DNA from: Cryptomeria japonica
Lineage: Eukaryota; Streptophyta; Pinopsida; Cupressales; Cupressaceae
DNA: 60,000 bases
Assembly: GCF_030272615.1 (NCBI RefSeq)
Contig: NC_081409.1
Span: 24,140,406 to 24,200,405, forward strand
Reading direction: 5' to 3'
Each line of letters begins with the position of its first letter. The stretch's first letter is position 1. A program made the translations under genes and the position numbers. The notes beneath the pieces were generated by a model. That model was not told the DNA's origin. It worked only from the letters and a program-made list of their open reading frames with translations, and did no database searches. Positions 32,845-44,464 of the stretch are shown one piece after another.

Positions 32845-35800
32845 ATGTCAAAAAATATCAGTGAAGAACAAAATAAGGAGACAATTGCTAGATTGTGGTC
32901 TAACTTGAAAAGAAAAGGTGATGGAAAATGTTATTGTCCTTGCAAAATTTGTAAGGGCTTAAAGGCTAGAAGACTTCTAATCAAAACATCTAAGAAACAT
33001 TGTAGGCAGCATGGTCACATTGAAGGGGGACATGATTATCATCCATTGGTAAGTTGTTCATTATATCGTTTTAACAATTTATATACATAAGAAATCACTT
33101 CATGATGAGGTCATGATCATGGTTTATTTATGTTGATCATTTTTATATAGGTCGAGCTCCCCAGGGCACATGATATGGACCAACACAAACCAGAGAATAT
33201 GTTTTTTGAAGTGGAGGAACATGGAGGTGTGAATATTGAAGCTGAAGATAATGATCCCATGGAAGATGATGATTGTGTGCCAAAAAACACAATTGAAGAT
33301 GATGGTACAAATACATTGATCCATGACACATTTAGTACTTGCGCAACCGATCATGATGATCAAGATGACTTTGATGTTGTTCATGATTTACCTGTACTTG
33401 AGAAGGCATACAAGCCCCTTTATGAAGGTTCCCAAACAATTCTTCTCTCCGTTGTATTGTTGTTGGTGAACTTCAAGGTTATGAATGGTTTATCCAACAT
33501 AACAATCTCACGTATGTTAAGGTATGTCGTATATGTCATTATAGTTAATAAAGGGTGAATCATGTACCATTAATATTATTTATATTAACAAATTAATATT
33601 TTGTAGATTGATAGGTGAGTTTTTGTTACCACCATCAAATATTCTACCTCGCTCATACCGAGAATTATCTTCCATTCTGAAAGATATTGGAATGGAGTAT
33701 CAAGCAATATATGCTTGTCCCAATGATCATATTATATATCACAAACAACATGAATTTGCAACAGAATTCCCTAGAATGTCATATCAGTAGATATCGAATA
33801 GATCAAATAACAAAAAATGTGCCTCACAAGGTTCTTCATTATATTCCCATTATTCTACGTATGCAACGATTTTCAGGTGCACTAGCTTGGCACAATTTAT
33901 GGATTACCATGCATGCAATAAAAGTCGAGATGACATTATTTGAATGCCTTTAGATGGTTCATCATTTATGGACATAGAGGAAAAGTGGCCACACTTTAAA
34001 GAAGAACCTCGTAATCTCAAGCTTTCATTGGCAGCGAACGGTGTCAATCCATTTGGAGAGATGAGATTTGTTTATTCGGTGTGACCAGTTTTTGTTATCA
34101 ACAATAAAATTCCTCCATGGATGTCAATAAAGAGGGAGCACATAATGTTGGTGATGATTGTTCCAGGTATTTTATCATTTAATAGTCATCTACATTTAAT
34201 TATAAATATTGCAGTAAAATGGTCATAATAATTATGTAATGTTTTTGTTCATTCAACTAAGTAAGTACCAAGTTAAAGATATGAATGTATATATTGAGCC
34301 TCTTATCGATGATTTGTTGGAGTTAAGGAATGGTGTCACTATGTATGATGTCTCTAGACCAATAGGACAAAGACATTTTCAATTCCATGCAATACTTGTA
34401 TGGACAATACATGATGCCCTAGGGCTAACACATTTTTGTGGTATGTTACAGTGTTCAAGTTGCAAATTATAATTATAATTATAAAAATTAACATATTTAA
34501 TCCAATTATACATTATCTTGTAGGTCTTCAAACAAAGGGAAAATTTGCATGTCCAGTTTGTGGTCCAAAGATGAAATCCCTTCATTCAAAAAGTTTAGGA
34601 AAGTAGGTGTTTAATGAGTATAGGCACTTCCTCCACAGAAATCATAAGTATTGAAATACTAAAAAACATCTTTTCAATGGGAAAGAAGAGATTACATCAA
34701 AGCCACGAAGAATGACACCTTGTCTATGGAAGTTGGAATATAATATAATTAATCGTCAAGGTAATGTCATTCCATCTAATGGTTTATGTTTGGAATTTGT
34801 TTTTTTCTATTGTGTTTTGTTTACTGATGATGTAATTGATGATCATGAAGGCATTAATGACCACCTTCAAAAGGGATTAAAAAGTTATCTGAGACAATTT
34901 AGTAGGTTGCCCTACTATGAGCAGCTACAAATTGTGTATTTGTTTGATACTATGCATATTGGAAAGAATATAACAGAGACATTATGGAAAATATTGGAAG
35001 GAAAACGTGACAAAGAAAAAAAATGTCAAAATTTGTAATGACATTCAGGAATCCAATCACGCAATAAAAAATATCATTCAATCAAATAGAAATGGAGACC
35101 AGATTAATATGAGTGCCCTTCCTTGGTTATTAACGGACCAACAAATAAATGCTATAAAAGAAGTCATACGAAAAATTCGATTTCCCACAGGATTTGTTGC
35201 GAACATAAACAATCTCATATAAAAGAAAAGTGAATTTGGGTCAAGGATGAAAACACATGATTGACATACCTTCATTAAGGTAATTCATGTTCTTGTGTAT
35301 TATCAAATGATTGACATACAATTATCAAATGATCTAAATAAATCCATAAAGAAGATATAAAATATTGGAAGAGAAAAACTCCTCATTTAATGTGTGAAAT
35401 GCAAAAGTGTCTAGCTTCAACTTTTTTCAATGCACAAGAACATTACCTCATACACTAAGTTGAGGAGATTGAATTGTGTGGACCTATACACACTAGGTCA
35501 ATGTGGATGGCTGAGAGGCATTTGAAATTTTTGAAGGCTTTGGTTCAACAAAAAGTACATCCTGAGGGTTCTATGGTGGAGGGATATATCGTATACTAGA
35601 CTATGGTGTACATTGCTGAATATCTTCCTAAGTTTGCAACAGAGATCCATGTAGATCGCATTTGGGATCCCAACCCCATTAACAAATTTGAAGGGGAGTA
35701 CTTGATGGGGAAAGGTAGATTGAGGAAAGTGAGAGGTAATTATAAGATGTTATTGTAGTTAATTAATTCTTAATCTTCTAAATAAATCGGTTGTAAGTCA

Positions 35801-36630
35801 TCTATTAATTATTTGTATAGTTGGTTGGGAGTGGGATGCGCTACATTTGTATATTGCAAACAATCTTGATTGGATGACGGTGTGGATTGAATGATGTCAA
35901 CATTCTGGTCGCACATTAACATGGGAAGGTGTGGCTTCATTGGTTAAAGAAGCTCATTGTAATGGAGATTCTAATGTTACGCAAAGGGAAATTGATTTAG
36001 CATATGGTTTAAGAGATAAATAGGTACGTATAATTTTATTAATCACTTGTATGTTTATCAACTCATGATGCAATAATTTTAACATGTTAGACATATTGTA
36101 GGTCAAACACTACAAGGCTATGTGCTGCAATGGTCATAAATTTCACATCAAAAAGTTGGATGACACGAATAAAACTTGTGATTCTGGGATAACTGCAGTC
36201 TTTGAGGTGACCAATATTTCATCTAGAAATGACATACATCCTCAAGAGTCTCAAAATTGATACTATGACATTTTCTATGATATACTTGAGTGTGACTTTA
36301 ATTCCTTCAAATTAGTTTTGTTCGTTGTCAAATGGTATAGGCTACGACTGAATAAAAATGATCTTGATTTAACTGTTATTGAACATGATAATGGATTTAC
36401 AATGGTTAATACAAGGTCATTTAAGTCAGTTGGGGATGAACCCTATGTTCTTCCAAGCCAATGTGAGTAGGTATTTTACTCAGAGGTTCCACATAAATCA
36501 GGTTGGTCATTTGTTGTTAGACATGATCCAAGAGGAAGGCCGATAAAGTATAATGAGATGGAAGAAGAAGATACCGAAGAAGTAGAAGAAGATGATGATG
36601 ATGATGGTGATGGTGATGATGGTGATGAGA

Positions 36631-36673
<43 letters not shown>

Positions 36674-36698
36674 GTTGGATGAAGAAGAAGATCAATGA
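32845..36698 (+). pseudogene. TNP2-type CACTA transposase pseudogene
   Basis: Exon 1 (32845-33049) has a zinc-type N-terminus (CYCPCKICKG, later HCRQHGHIEGGHDYH) ending at GTAAGT. An acidic exon follows (33152-33521). The exon from 33607 carries the TNP2 signature LPPSNILPRSYRELSSIL and YACPNDHIIYHK. Further pieces show VKDMNVYIEPLIDDLLEL (34271 onward), KGKFACPVCGPKMKSL (34537), VYLFDTMHIGKNI (34938), FGSRMKTHDXH (35240), a GPIHTRSMWMAERHLKFLK stretch (35480, DUF4218-like) and a C-terminal DUF4216-like region (36240-36540). Stops and frameshifts occur near 33789, 33955, 34606, 35223, 35600, 36022, 36260 and 36467, so it is inactive. The last exon ends in a long Asp/Glu run. Confidence 0.85.
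36562..36698 (+). repeat. GAT microsatellite coding an Asp/Glu tail
   Basis: GAT and GGT triplets run from about 36586 to 36675 in frame with the transposase end and give a run of more than ten Asp, followed by DEEEDQ and a stop. Acidic tails are common at the C-terminus of such transposases; the microsatellite has probably lengthened it. Confidence 0.75.
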
Positions 36699-36720
36699 CA
36701 TGAATGAAATGTATGACATT

Positions 36721-36965
36721 TTTTGAACTTTGTGTTTATTTATGGAATTTGGATTGTTTATTAGCTATGTGATGGATGGTGATTTAAAATACATATGTGA
36801 TGGTTTACATGTTTATGATGATACATTTGGTATTTTTTGAACTTTGTGTTTATTTATGGAATGTGGACTGTCTATTAGCTATGTGATGGATGGTGATTTA
36901 TGATACATATGTGATAGATTACATGTTTATGATGATACATATGTGATGTCTATGATGCTCAATTG
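36721..36965. repeat. 114-bp tandem duplication
   Basis: GAACTTTGTGTTTATTTATG recurs at 36725 and 36839, with the downstream phrases CTATGTGATGGATGGTGATT and TTTATGATGATACAT also repeated. Confidence 0.75.
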
Positions 36966-37546
36966 CATATATTATGATACATATGTGATGCTTATGATGC
37001 TCATGATACATATGTATTTATTGTTTATCAAATTACAAATGTAATAATTATGATGCTCAATTGTTGGTGCTGATTTCATGTATATATTTTGTGTGATGCT
37101 ACCACCCATGGTGTAAACAGGTAATTGACTATAGACATCGTCAACCCTTTAGTTGATGATCCTGCACAGTCTACATAAAGTAAAGGTAAGGAATAAAAAA
37201 ATAAACAATGATTATGATGATTGCATATTGTTCATGTTGTGTACTATGTAATTTTTAGTATACGTATCATGTAATTTTTAGCTAACATAAGATAATTGAA
37301 TTACATATGTAGGAACCTGAACCCCTTTGACGAGGATCTTGCACAATCTCATGGATCGATAGGTATAAGTCAATACACCCTATAGAAATAGTTTATTTTT
37401 AAAAAATTACTAGGAAAACAAACTTCCTTAGTTCTTCAAACCTCGACATTAGCAGCAAATCTAATATAGTTATCAACACTTGAGGCCCCAGTTGGACTTA
37501 TTCAATTTTTAATCTCAACATCAACTTCAAGGTCGACTTCTTCATC
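36966..37546. other. Spacer between transposase and SET frame
   Basis: No clear gene. Short exon-like pieces with GT/AG signals occur near 37120-37180 and 37310-37365 (phrases NPFDEDLAQSHGS-like), which may be upstream exons of the SET gene. Confidence 0.4.
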
Positions 37547-38401
37547 AACATTACCCTCATTTGTAAAATATCTCTCTCATTTGATGGAGTGCAAGTACCA
37601 CCAAATAGTTATTTGTCAGATGTGTCTTCCTGGAGTGGGGGAAATGTAGGAATAGTCGATGAAAGTGAGACATGTAGTAGGTCTAAAATAGGGAGATCAA
37701 CTCGAGGTCAAAAGATTAAAAAAAAATTGAATAAACGCATGGAATTTTTCCTTGCTCAATGGGGGTCATGTTCTTATGATGATAAGATCAAAGGCGACAT
37801 CGAGGTGCCCTTGAGGTACAAACATCTACAAAAACAATGGGTACCCAAGAAACTTCCTCCAATAAACACTGATTTTTGTGTTAACGAGAGGATATATCGC
37901 ATAACACCTTCGTTGTTACATGGTTTGGGCCTATTTTTCATGGATGACATAAAGGTCTGTTACAACAAAGTTGTTGAATTGATGGAGTATGTCGGACCTT
38001 GTTACAATTACAAAGATTGGATGCAGATTGTTCGATATAAAAAAAGTATGCGTAGGTATGCACTGTCAGCAAATTATATACAACAGAAAGATAATGATCA
38101 AAGTAAACAAGTGGCTATATACATTGATGGAAGGCAAAAAGAAACATGAAATATTTCAAGTTTTATAAATAGTACGCGATTTGGGTTAACTAATAAGCAA
38201 TTGAATTTCATATTTGAGGCATGTGAGGGAAATCATGTATTCGTATGTGCGATAAAGTCAATAAGTGTAGGGGAAGAGCTGCTAATTGATTACAATTTGA
38301 ATCGTATAGATACAAACAAAGTTACTAAATTGGGGGTGGTACGTACTATATACCATTTAAACCAACCTCCAATTAATGACTCCAATATACTATCTTATTA
38401 A
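37547..38401 (+). pseudogene. SET-domain protein inside the CACTA-like element
   Basis: One frame runs to a TAA at 38399-38401, broken only by a TGA at 38147-38149 (probably TGG). Before the domain is a basic segment (SRSKIGRSTRGQKIKKKLN). SET landmarks in order: GLGLFFMDDIKVCYNKVVEL followed by MEYVGPC (the N-terminal G-x-G and E-Y-x-G), YIDGRQKE, then NISSFINSTRFG (equivalent to the N-x-x-R/S-F-x-N-H strand, with S where H is usual), HVFVCAIKSISVGEELLIDY (the GEEL-x-x-DY catalytic strand). SET enzymes methylate lysines on histones and other proteins using S-adenosylmethionine. Neither pre-SET nor post-SET cysteines are visible. True start unknown; an upstream exon is likely. It is flanked on both sides by CACTA genes on the same strand. 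Confidence 0.75.
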
Positions 38402-39833
38402 TAAGTTTTTTTGCTAAGTCTATTGGTTTCATTTCTCTAACGTGTTTATATTTTTTCTTTGTCATAGGGCGACCTGGATTCGTCACATAGCACAGATAGG
38501 GATGTAGGTCCTGACACTTCTACCGAGTAGGTAAACCTCATTGTAATTGTACAAATTAGATAGAAGCAAATTGTTACATTATTATGTTATTTTCTTGAGT
38601 GTTTTGGAGTAATTTTGATAGTGTTAATAATATTCTTGTCATAGATGGATGTTCGAGGAAAGGGAAAGTAACCTCCCTTACATCGACACCTGATCACAGT
38701 ATTAAGCAATTAGGACTACACAATTTCCACAAACCCTGTAGAAGTGATAAAAATGTATATCACAAAAATTAATAAAGAGATTGTTGCTTTGGTATGCATG
38801 ACCCCTTAGACTGATGAGATAAAAGATAGGCTAAATCAATTGATACAAGCAACAAAAAACATGCGACTAAGCAGTGATGAAAGCTTTAATTATAACAAAA
38901 GTTCAATAATGGTTTATATTTTATACTCTTTTATGTCACTGACTAAAATATGTACATATTGTATTTATAGGATTTCATGTGTCATCATCAACTTGGTGGA
39001 CATGATCAGGGTATTGTAGGTAGTGCAGGTGATGACCATTTTTTATACATTAAAACTACTCCTTCTTTGGACTTGTGAACTTTATTTTTTAATGCTAGTG
39101 TTATTTACACAGGCCTTTCCCTATCTATACTATTGCTCTCTCTTTAGAATGAATAATAATAAGTTTTGTGTGTATATATGATTGTAGTAATAGTTTATTA
39201 ACCTGTTAATAAAGTATTTAGTTGCACAATTAGAAGTTCTCATTTGATCTGATCTGATCACTTGTATTTTAATTTACTATTATTAAATTATATTTCAAAG
39301 TAGGGACATTACAAAGACCAATAATAGAGAGTGAAGTTTGACAACATGAGATAGCACATTGAAACAATCTAAATACATAGATTCCATGGACTATCTTTTG
39401 TAAGAACTATACTAGTTTATCACTAACACTGCCCTCTTGTCACAAATTTCCATATCTTTGTCCTGCATCAAAACCTACCTTCCTTATTCTCCTTCATACT
39501 ATTGTATCATTAAGATTAGCATCGAACACTTAATAAAGGTTCATATTTCTTTACAACTCTTAATAAAGGTTCATCCTTGTTTATAATTCTTGCAGTTTTT
39601 ATATGTTTAATGTATTATTCTTTAGGTGTTGCCAATGTTCTTGTGGAAAGGCCGCCTCATTCGAGGTTATCCCCATCTGTATTGCTGACTGCAATGCTGG
39701 CAACAGGCAGCATGCAGACATCCTCTACTGCTTGTCATGTTGACCTGCTCATTATTGGTAGATCCCTCTTTTGCTCTCTCTTTTGTTACGTGTTTATTTT
39801 CCTTGAAGTGTTCTTTCTTGGGGGCATTTCATA
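38402..39833 (+). other. Exon-like fragments and introns between SET frame and En/Spm protein
   Basis: Short acidic pieces flanked by AG/GT signals, for example 38469-38528 (LDSSHSTDRDVGPDTSTE), may be C-terminal exons of the SET gene or early exons of the next. At 38648-38800 and 38970-39030 there are further possible fragments with stops. None has a recognisable domain. Confidence 0.35.
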
Positions 39834-39834
39834 G

Positions 39835-41709
39835 TGGATTCATTTTCTGCAATAGGAGATGCACTTCCGGATGCGCCAGAGGCAAATACTAGTGAGAACA
39901 TACCATCATTTCCTGGATCTTCCCGTATTGCTAGTATGGGAACGTTGCAGACCACATTGGTGGTGAGCGACGAAGAATTGATTCCCTTGAAGATACAAAA
40001 GGTTCTAGGTACTTTAAAATTATTATTATATATAGTGTAATTGTAATTTACTTACTGATCACTCATTTTGGAATAATTATCCCATGATTTTTTTGCAGGA
40101 AACGATATTTTTTATAAAAATCTTAATGACATTGCATTGCAAATCTTTGGGCCCACCATACGTAAAAGGTGGAACATCATATGTGAACTAACCCTAATCC
40201 ACTATTTTTATTTCACATCATTTCTAGAATAGTTTTCGTTTGATCCATTTCTTGAACTATATTAAAGGTAGCTTCACTTCATTTCTTAATCTAATAGGTT
40301 TGTTTTTGCTTAAAAGGTGGAATGACCAAGAAAATAGGTTAAAAGATGAACTCACAAACCGTATGGTTGAGTTGTTCAGAAATGACACATTCGACAAAAC
40401 CAAGCTCCTTGAAAAAGCTGACACATATCTAAAGTATGTGAGGGACCAGTACAAGACACATTTAGAGAAGAACGTAAAGTACAAGCATCCCCCTATGATT
40501 CCAGAGAGGGAGTGGAAGGACTTGATTTTGGATGCGAAGGAGAGAATTGAAAAGAAAAAAGGAAATACACCACCAAACACCAAAAGAAGGTATGTGATAC
40601 TATTAAGATTGTAATTATGTACTAATTACTCTTTATATTTATATAATCTAACATATTTCAAACTTTTCATAGACTGAGTGACACGTCGAAGGCAACCAAG
40701 GCAAGACAAGAAAAGCACGGACAACATAGACTCGACTCTAGTGGTTATATGAAACTTGCCACACGAATTGTAAGTATCAGTAAATGAAATATTGCATCTA
40801 AATATTTATAAATTGCAAACAATTTTTTTTATCAAACAATACAAGCAAAATTCATGATACAAAGCAAAAATGCAGGGCTCTAAATTCAATAGAGCACCCA
40901 CACAAGATGACATGAGAATTGCCTACCAGCAAGACTATACAATTGTGGCTGAACGGATACGAGTATTGAGTGGACAAAAATGAGATTCTAGTGCATCCGT
41001 CACACAGGTAAATAAACTACATGAAAATAATTCCAAATTGAATACTTTACCAATAATCTATTTGATGTCAAGTTCCAACATAAAGTGAATTTATTTGTTT
41101 TAATTAAGCAAGCAATTATAACAATTCACATGACATTGGAATGCAGCCTAATAATTGTGGAACACAACCTCCACATGAAGGTCCGAATGTGCATCCTAGT
41201 AGTGGAGGTATTCATTTGCTATTCAATTTTTTTTATGTAATTATTAATACAAAGAAACATCTTAAATTGTAATTGGTGTAGAAATTAATGTAACATTTTT
41301 TGTTAATATTTTAGAGCATGTAGTTGATGGTGACCAAGTGGAGCATGATCTAGGTAGACAACATCGGGAATGTGATGTTCCCTAGTCAAGTAAAGAGGAC
41401 CATTGTTATTCCTTTAAACATATTTAATTTCAATTGGTGTATTGGTTAATGTAACCTTTCATATTTCAACTCTAAAGGATCTAGAGGGTGTTCAACATGT
41501 TGAGGTTGAGGCTAGACAAAATGATTTCGAAGATGATGTGGCCCCATTAGGTAAAGAGTGTCACAGTTATGTTCTTTAAATTAATGAAATACTTGTAACA
41601 AAAATAGAAAATGATTTGAATTTAACCCATTTCTTTGTTATTGCAGAGGACCCCCCTTTGCATCGGTGTCCTTGTCCTCTGAAGAGGACTAGGCATACAT
41701 TGAGATCAC
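39835..41709 (+). pseudogene. Second CACTA gene, plant En/Spm transposase-type domain, part 1
   Basis: Exons by GT/AG signals: 39835-40008 (DSFSAIGDALPDAPEANTSE), 40317-40589, 40673-40769, 40876-41007, 41147-41207, about 41315-41395, about 41479-41551, 41647-41709. The 40317 exon (RWNDQENRLKDELTNRM, later RDQYKTHLEKNVKYKHPPM, then REWKDLILDA) and the next (KATKARQEKHGQHRLDSSGY) match the Transposase_24 (Ptta/En/Spm) pattern of W-x-x-L helices followed by a K-x-x-x-x-R-x-x-x-x-H-x-x-G motif. A TGA at about 40981 and a TAG near 41385 are lesions. The final exon is cut by element B. Confidence 0.7.
41705..41709. repeat. Target-site duplication of element B, left copy
   Basis: ATCAC abuts the left LTR. 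The right copy at 58711-58715 is ATCAT, one change. Confidence 0.75.
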
Positions 41710-42738
41710 TGTGTGTGCGAAAAGTGGACCTGTATCGGTATTTGTATATGAATACACAACACTTCAATTAAGTCACTAGATGCATGATTAGTAAATCAAT
41801 AATTCATAATGAACAATAAACCATTACAAAGCGACCTATTACCTTCTAGTAGATGCGAGTTTAGTCTTGTTCTCAGATTTCATATGCAATTCCAGTGACT
41901 AGACAACATCTAAATGAAGGATTTAATCTATATGAGCATGAATTTCAGCTAAATGAATGCAAGATTTAAGCTAGATATGCGAGATTAATCTAACATGATT
42001 TAAGCAATATTAAGTTAGATGATTTAATAAGGATGCAATAACTAATATGTAATATCTCAATGCACAAATTTCAATGAACCCAGAGCAAAACCAACATGAT
42101 AACAATATATTCTTCAGGATCCTTGATTAGGAGATGAGAGCCTGAATTTATAGAAAATTTAGAAAGAAACCAATGGTTGAGATCAAATGATGATGAGCGG
42201 TCAAGATTTTCCAAAAGGAAGCACAATCCAGGTGAATTGATGTTATTGGCTGCTTTACTTAGTTTTAAAGGAAATTGAACAAAAATTAAGATAAAATCAG
42301 AAAAAACTGATTTATTCTCTATTTCACTCAATTTTGATATTTAAATGTTTTAATTGCTTTCTCTAAGATTATTTATCAATTTTTAATTTGATTTTCAAGA
42401 TTATCTTCATTTGATTTCTTTTCTCAAATTTTAATTCTTTTTTGTCAATTAATTCCTTTTTTGATGATTTAATGGCAAATTGATTTATTTAATTAAATAT
42501 ACTAGGATATTTAATAAAATAAATAGGATAATTGTTTAAAAATGATTTATTTGAAATGATCAATTAATTAAATATTTATTTAGTTAATTCAGAGTGATTA
42601 ATTTGCCATGTGTCATTGATGATTTAAGAAATTAATTGTGTGCTCAAGGTTAATTTTAATTGCCTTTGGTTAGGACCTTGGTGACGTTGTCGAGATTAGG
42701 GGGCCTATGGTTTAGATGACAATTTTTAGGGTATTAAA
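41710..42738 (-). repeat. 3' LTR of element B
   Basis: Plus strand starts TGTGTGTGCGAAAAGTGG and ends GGGTATTAAA, where the partner ends GGGTATTACA; one base of the terminal CA has changed. The interior is colinear with the right LTR. Confidence 0.92.
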
Positions 42739-42753
42739 TTTGCCCCTCTTTGA
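42739..42753 (-). promoter_or_regulatory. Polypurine tract of element B
   Basis: The minus strand reads CAAAGAGGGGCAAAT directly before the LTR start, the expected site of plus-strand DNA priming. Confidence 0.75.
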
Positions 42754-42789
42754 ATTAATGTGCGAGCAACACGTTGATTCAAAGAACAA

Positions 42790-43440
42790 TTGATGTCTAG
42801 GAGATACCAGTTCTGAACTTGATTGATCATGAACCTGATGAAGAGCGAGGTATTCAGTTTGTTTTGAAGCGATAAAATTGAACATGTTGATTAAAGCAAA
42901 ACCGATCCCAAACTTGATTGAACTAGGATCGATGGAGAGCAAAGATACCAAAATTGAACTTGATGGATTAAGAAGCAAATCTTACTGATCTAGAACTTGA
43001 TTGAACTAGACATAGTGAGCGGAGATAAAAACTGATCTTGAACTTGATGGATCAAGATACGATGAGCGAAGATAAACTGTCCAGCTTGATTTGATGCGAT
43101 GAAACTGAACACCTACATAGATTGAGCGTGTGATCAAAGATACCCTTTAAACCCTTGGTTGAGTTTAAATGAATAATCAGCTTGATGAAAAGCGATGAAA
43201 CTGATTAATGTTAAGAGACTGATTCAGATGAAGACAATATCAACTTGATTTGATTGACAAAACTGATATGCCCGTAGAGATTGATTTGAATTAGATGATC
43301 GAGAAATCTCAACTTGATGTGAAGCGATGAAGTTGAGATTCCCCTAGAGATAAGGTCTTGTTTGGATGTTCGATGAAGATTTTGAAAGAAAATCTTGACT
43401 TTGAGGATGATAATCACTGATGATGATGATGATGTCATGA
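42790..43440. repeat. Degenerate tandem repeats in element B
   Basis: Phrases AACTTGATTGA or AACTTGATGGA, GATGAGCGAAGATA and GATGAAACTGA recur roughly every 45-80 bp (for example near 42816, 42914, 42957, 42999, 43039, 43083, 43245, 43312). No frame is coding. Confidence 0.6.
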
Positions 43441-43797
43441 GTATGCCCCCTCGGGAGCAAAATCGAAAGATAGCGAGCGTTGCACAGTGATTTCAAGCAA
43501 TTTTTTTTGAGCAATGATAAGTTATTTGAGCACAAAGATTAATGTTGAAGGATAAAATCAAAGTTAATGTAAAAATGAAATCAAAATTTAGCGTTGATTA
43601 ACGAGAAATTGAGCACAAATTGAAGAAGAGAATGAGCAGTTGATGAAAGTGCTAAGTGGTCTCAGTTGTGCAAAATTGATCAGGAAGATTATATTAGATT
43701 TTGATTTCGATTCCAAAAAGGGAATCAGGACTGTCGATTTAGCTTAGGGTACAAGTTTGACGTCCATCGAAGCAAGTTGAAAAATTAGGGTTTTGGC

Positions 43798-43804
43798 TAT
43801 ATAA
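43798..43804 (+). promoter_or_regulatory. TATA box of antisense gene in element B
   Basis: TATATAA in GGCTATATAAGGGG, about 660 bp upstream of the plant-mobile-domain ATG and on its strand. It precedes a leader with splice signals, so it is the best promoter candidate. Confidence 0.55.
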
Positions 43805-43953
43805 GGGGTCCATGTGTCATTTTCAAGTCATTTTCACCTCTCCAAGTTTGAAAATTTAAAAGCCCTCTGCAAAGAAAAATGGCCATTCCGATCCAAGAGC
43901 ATCGTTTTGAGCGCCAGAGACATCACAATCGACCGTAAAACTACGACCCGACA

Positions 43954-44432
43954 GTAAGTGATCGATCTTAAGCTTGTTTGATTTCTTAAATTTTGAATTT
44001 TGATTGATTTTTTTGCCTTTTTGAGTTGTTTAAAGTTGTGTGCCATGGTTTATCATGTTGGCTAAGACCATTTCTCATACGATAAACTGTCACCTTAGTG
44101 TTTTATCATATGGGCATATAGGGTTTGTCATTCGGTGTTGTCCCATGTCTCGTACAAACTTGTGCTTGAGTGCCCATTTTGTCATGTGATGTATAATGTT
44201 TTTTTGTATTGTGATAGTTTGTCATGCTATGTATAATCCTAATTCATATGAAATTCTGCCCTTCTGTGAAAACTCGTATGAAAAACAACAAGCATGTTTT
44301 AGGGTCAACATATCAAATTTTGATTTTACATTTTCTATATTTGGCTTCATAAGCATGTTTAGCATATTTGTAGTGCAATTTGGATCACATGCTAAGAGTG
44401 TTTATGTTTGATTTTGTAGATTTTGTTGCCAG
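43954..44432 (+). other. Probable 5'-leader intron of the antisense gene
   Basis: The donor GTAAGT at 43954 and acceptor TTTTGTTGCCAG ending at 44432 bracket 479 bp of T-rich sequence between the TATA box and the ATG at 44465. Confidence 0.5.
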
Positions 44433-44464
44433 ATATCTTGTTTTGATGTGTTTATCCGCCTACG

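Noticed and set aside
36507-36719. Minus-strand Ile-rich membrane protein
   Set aside because: It is the antisense of the GAT microsatellite in the transposase tail.
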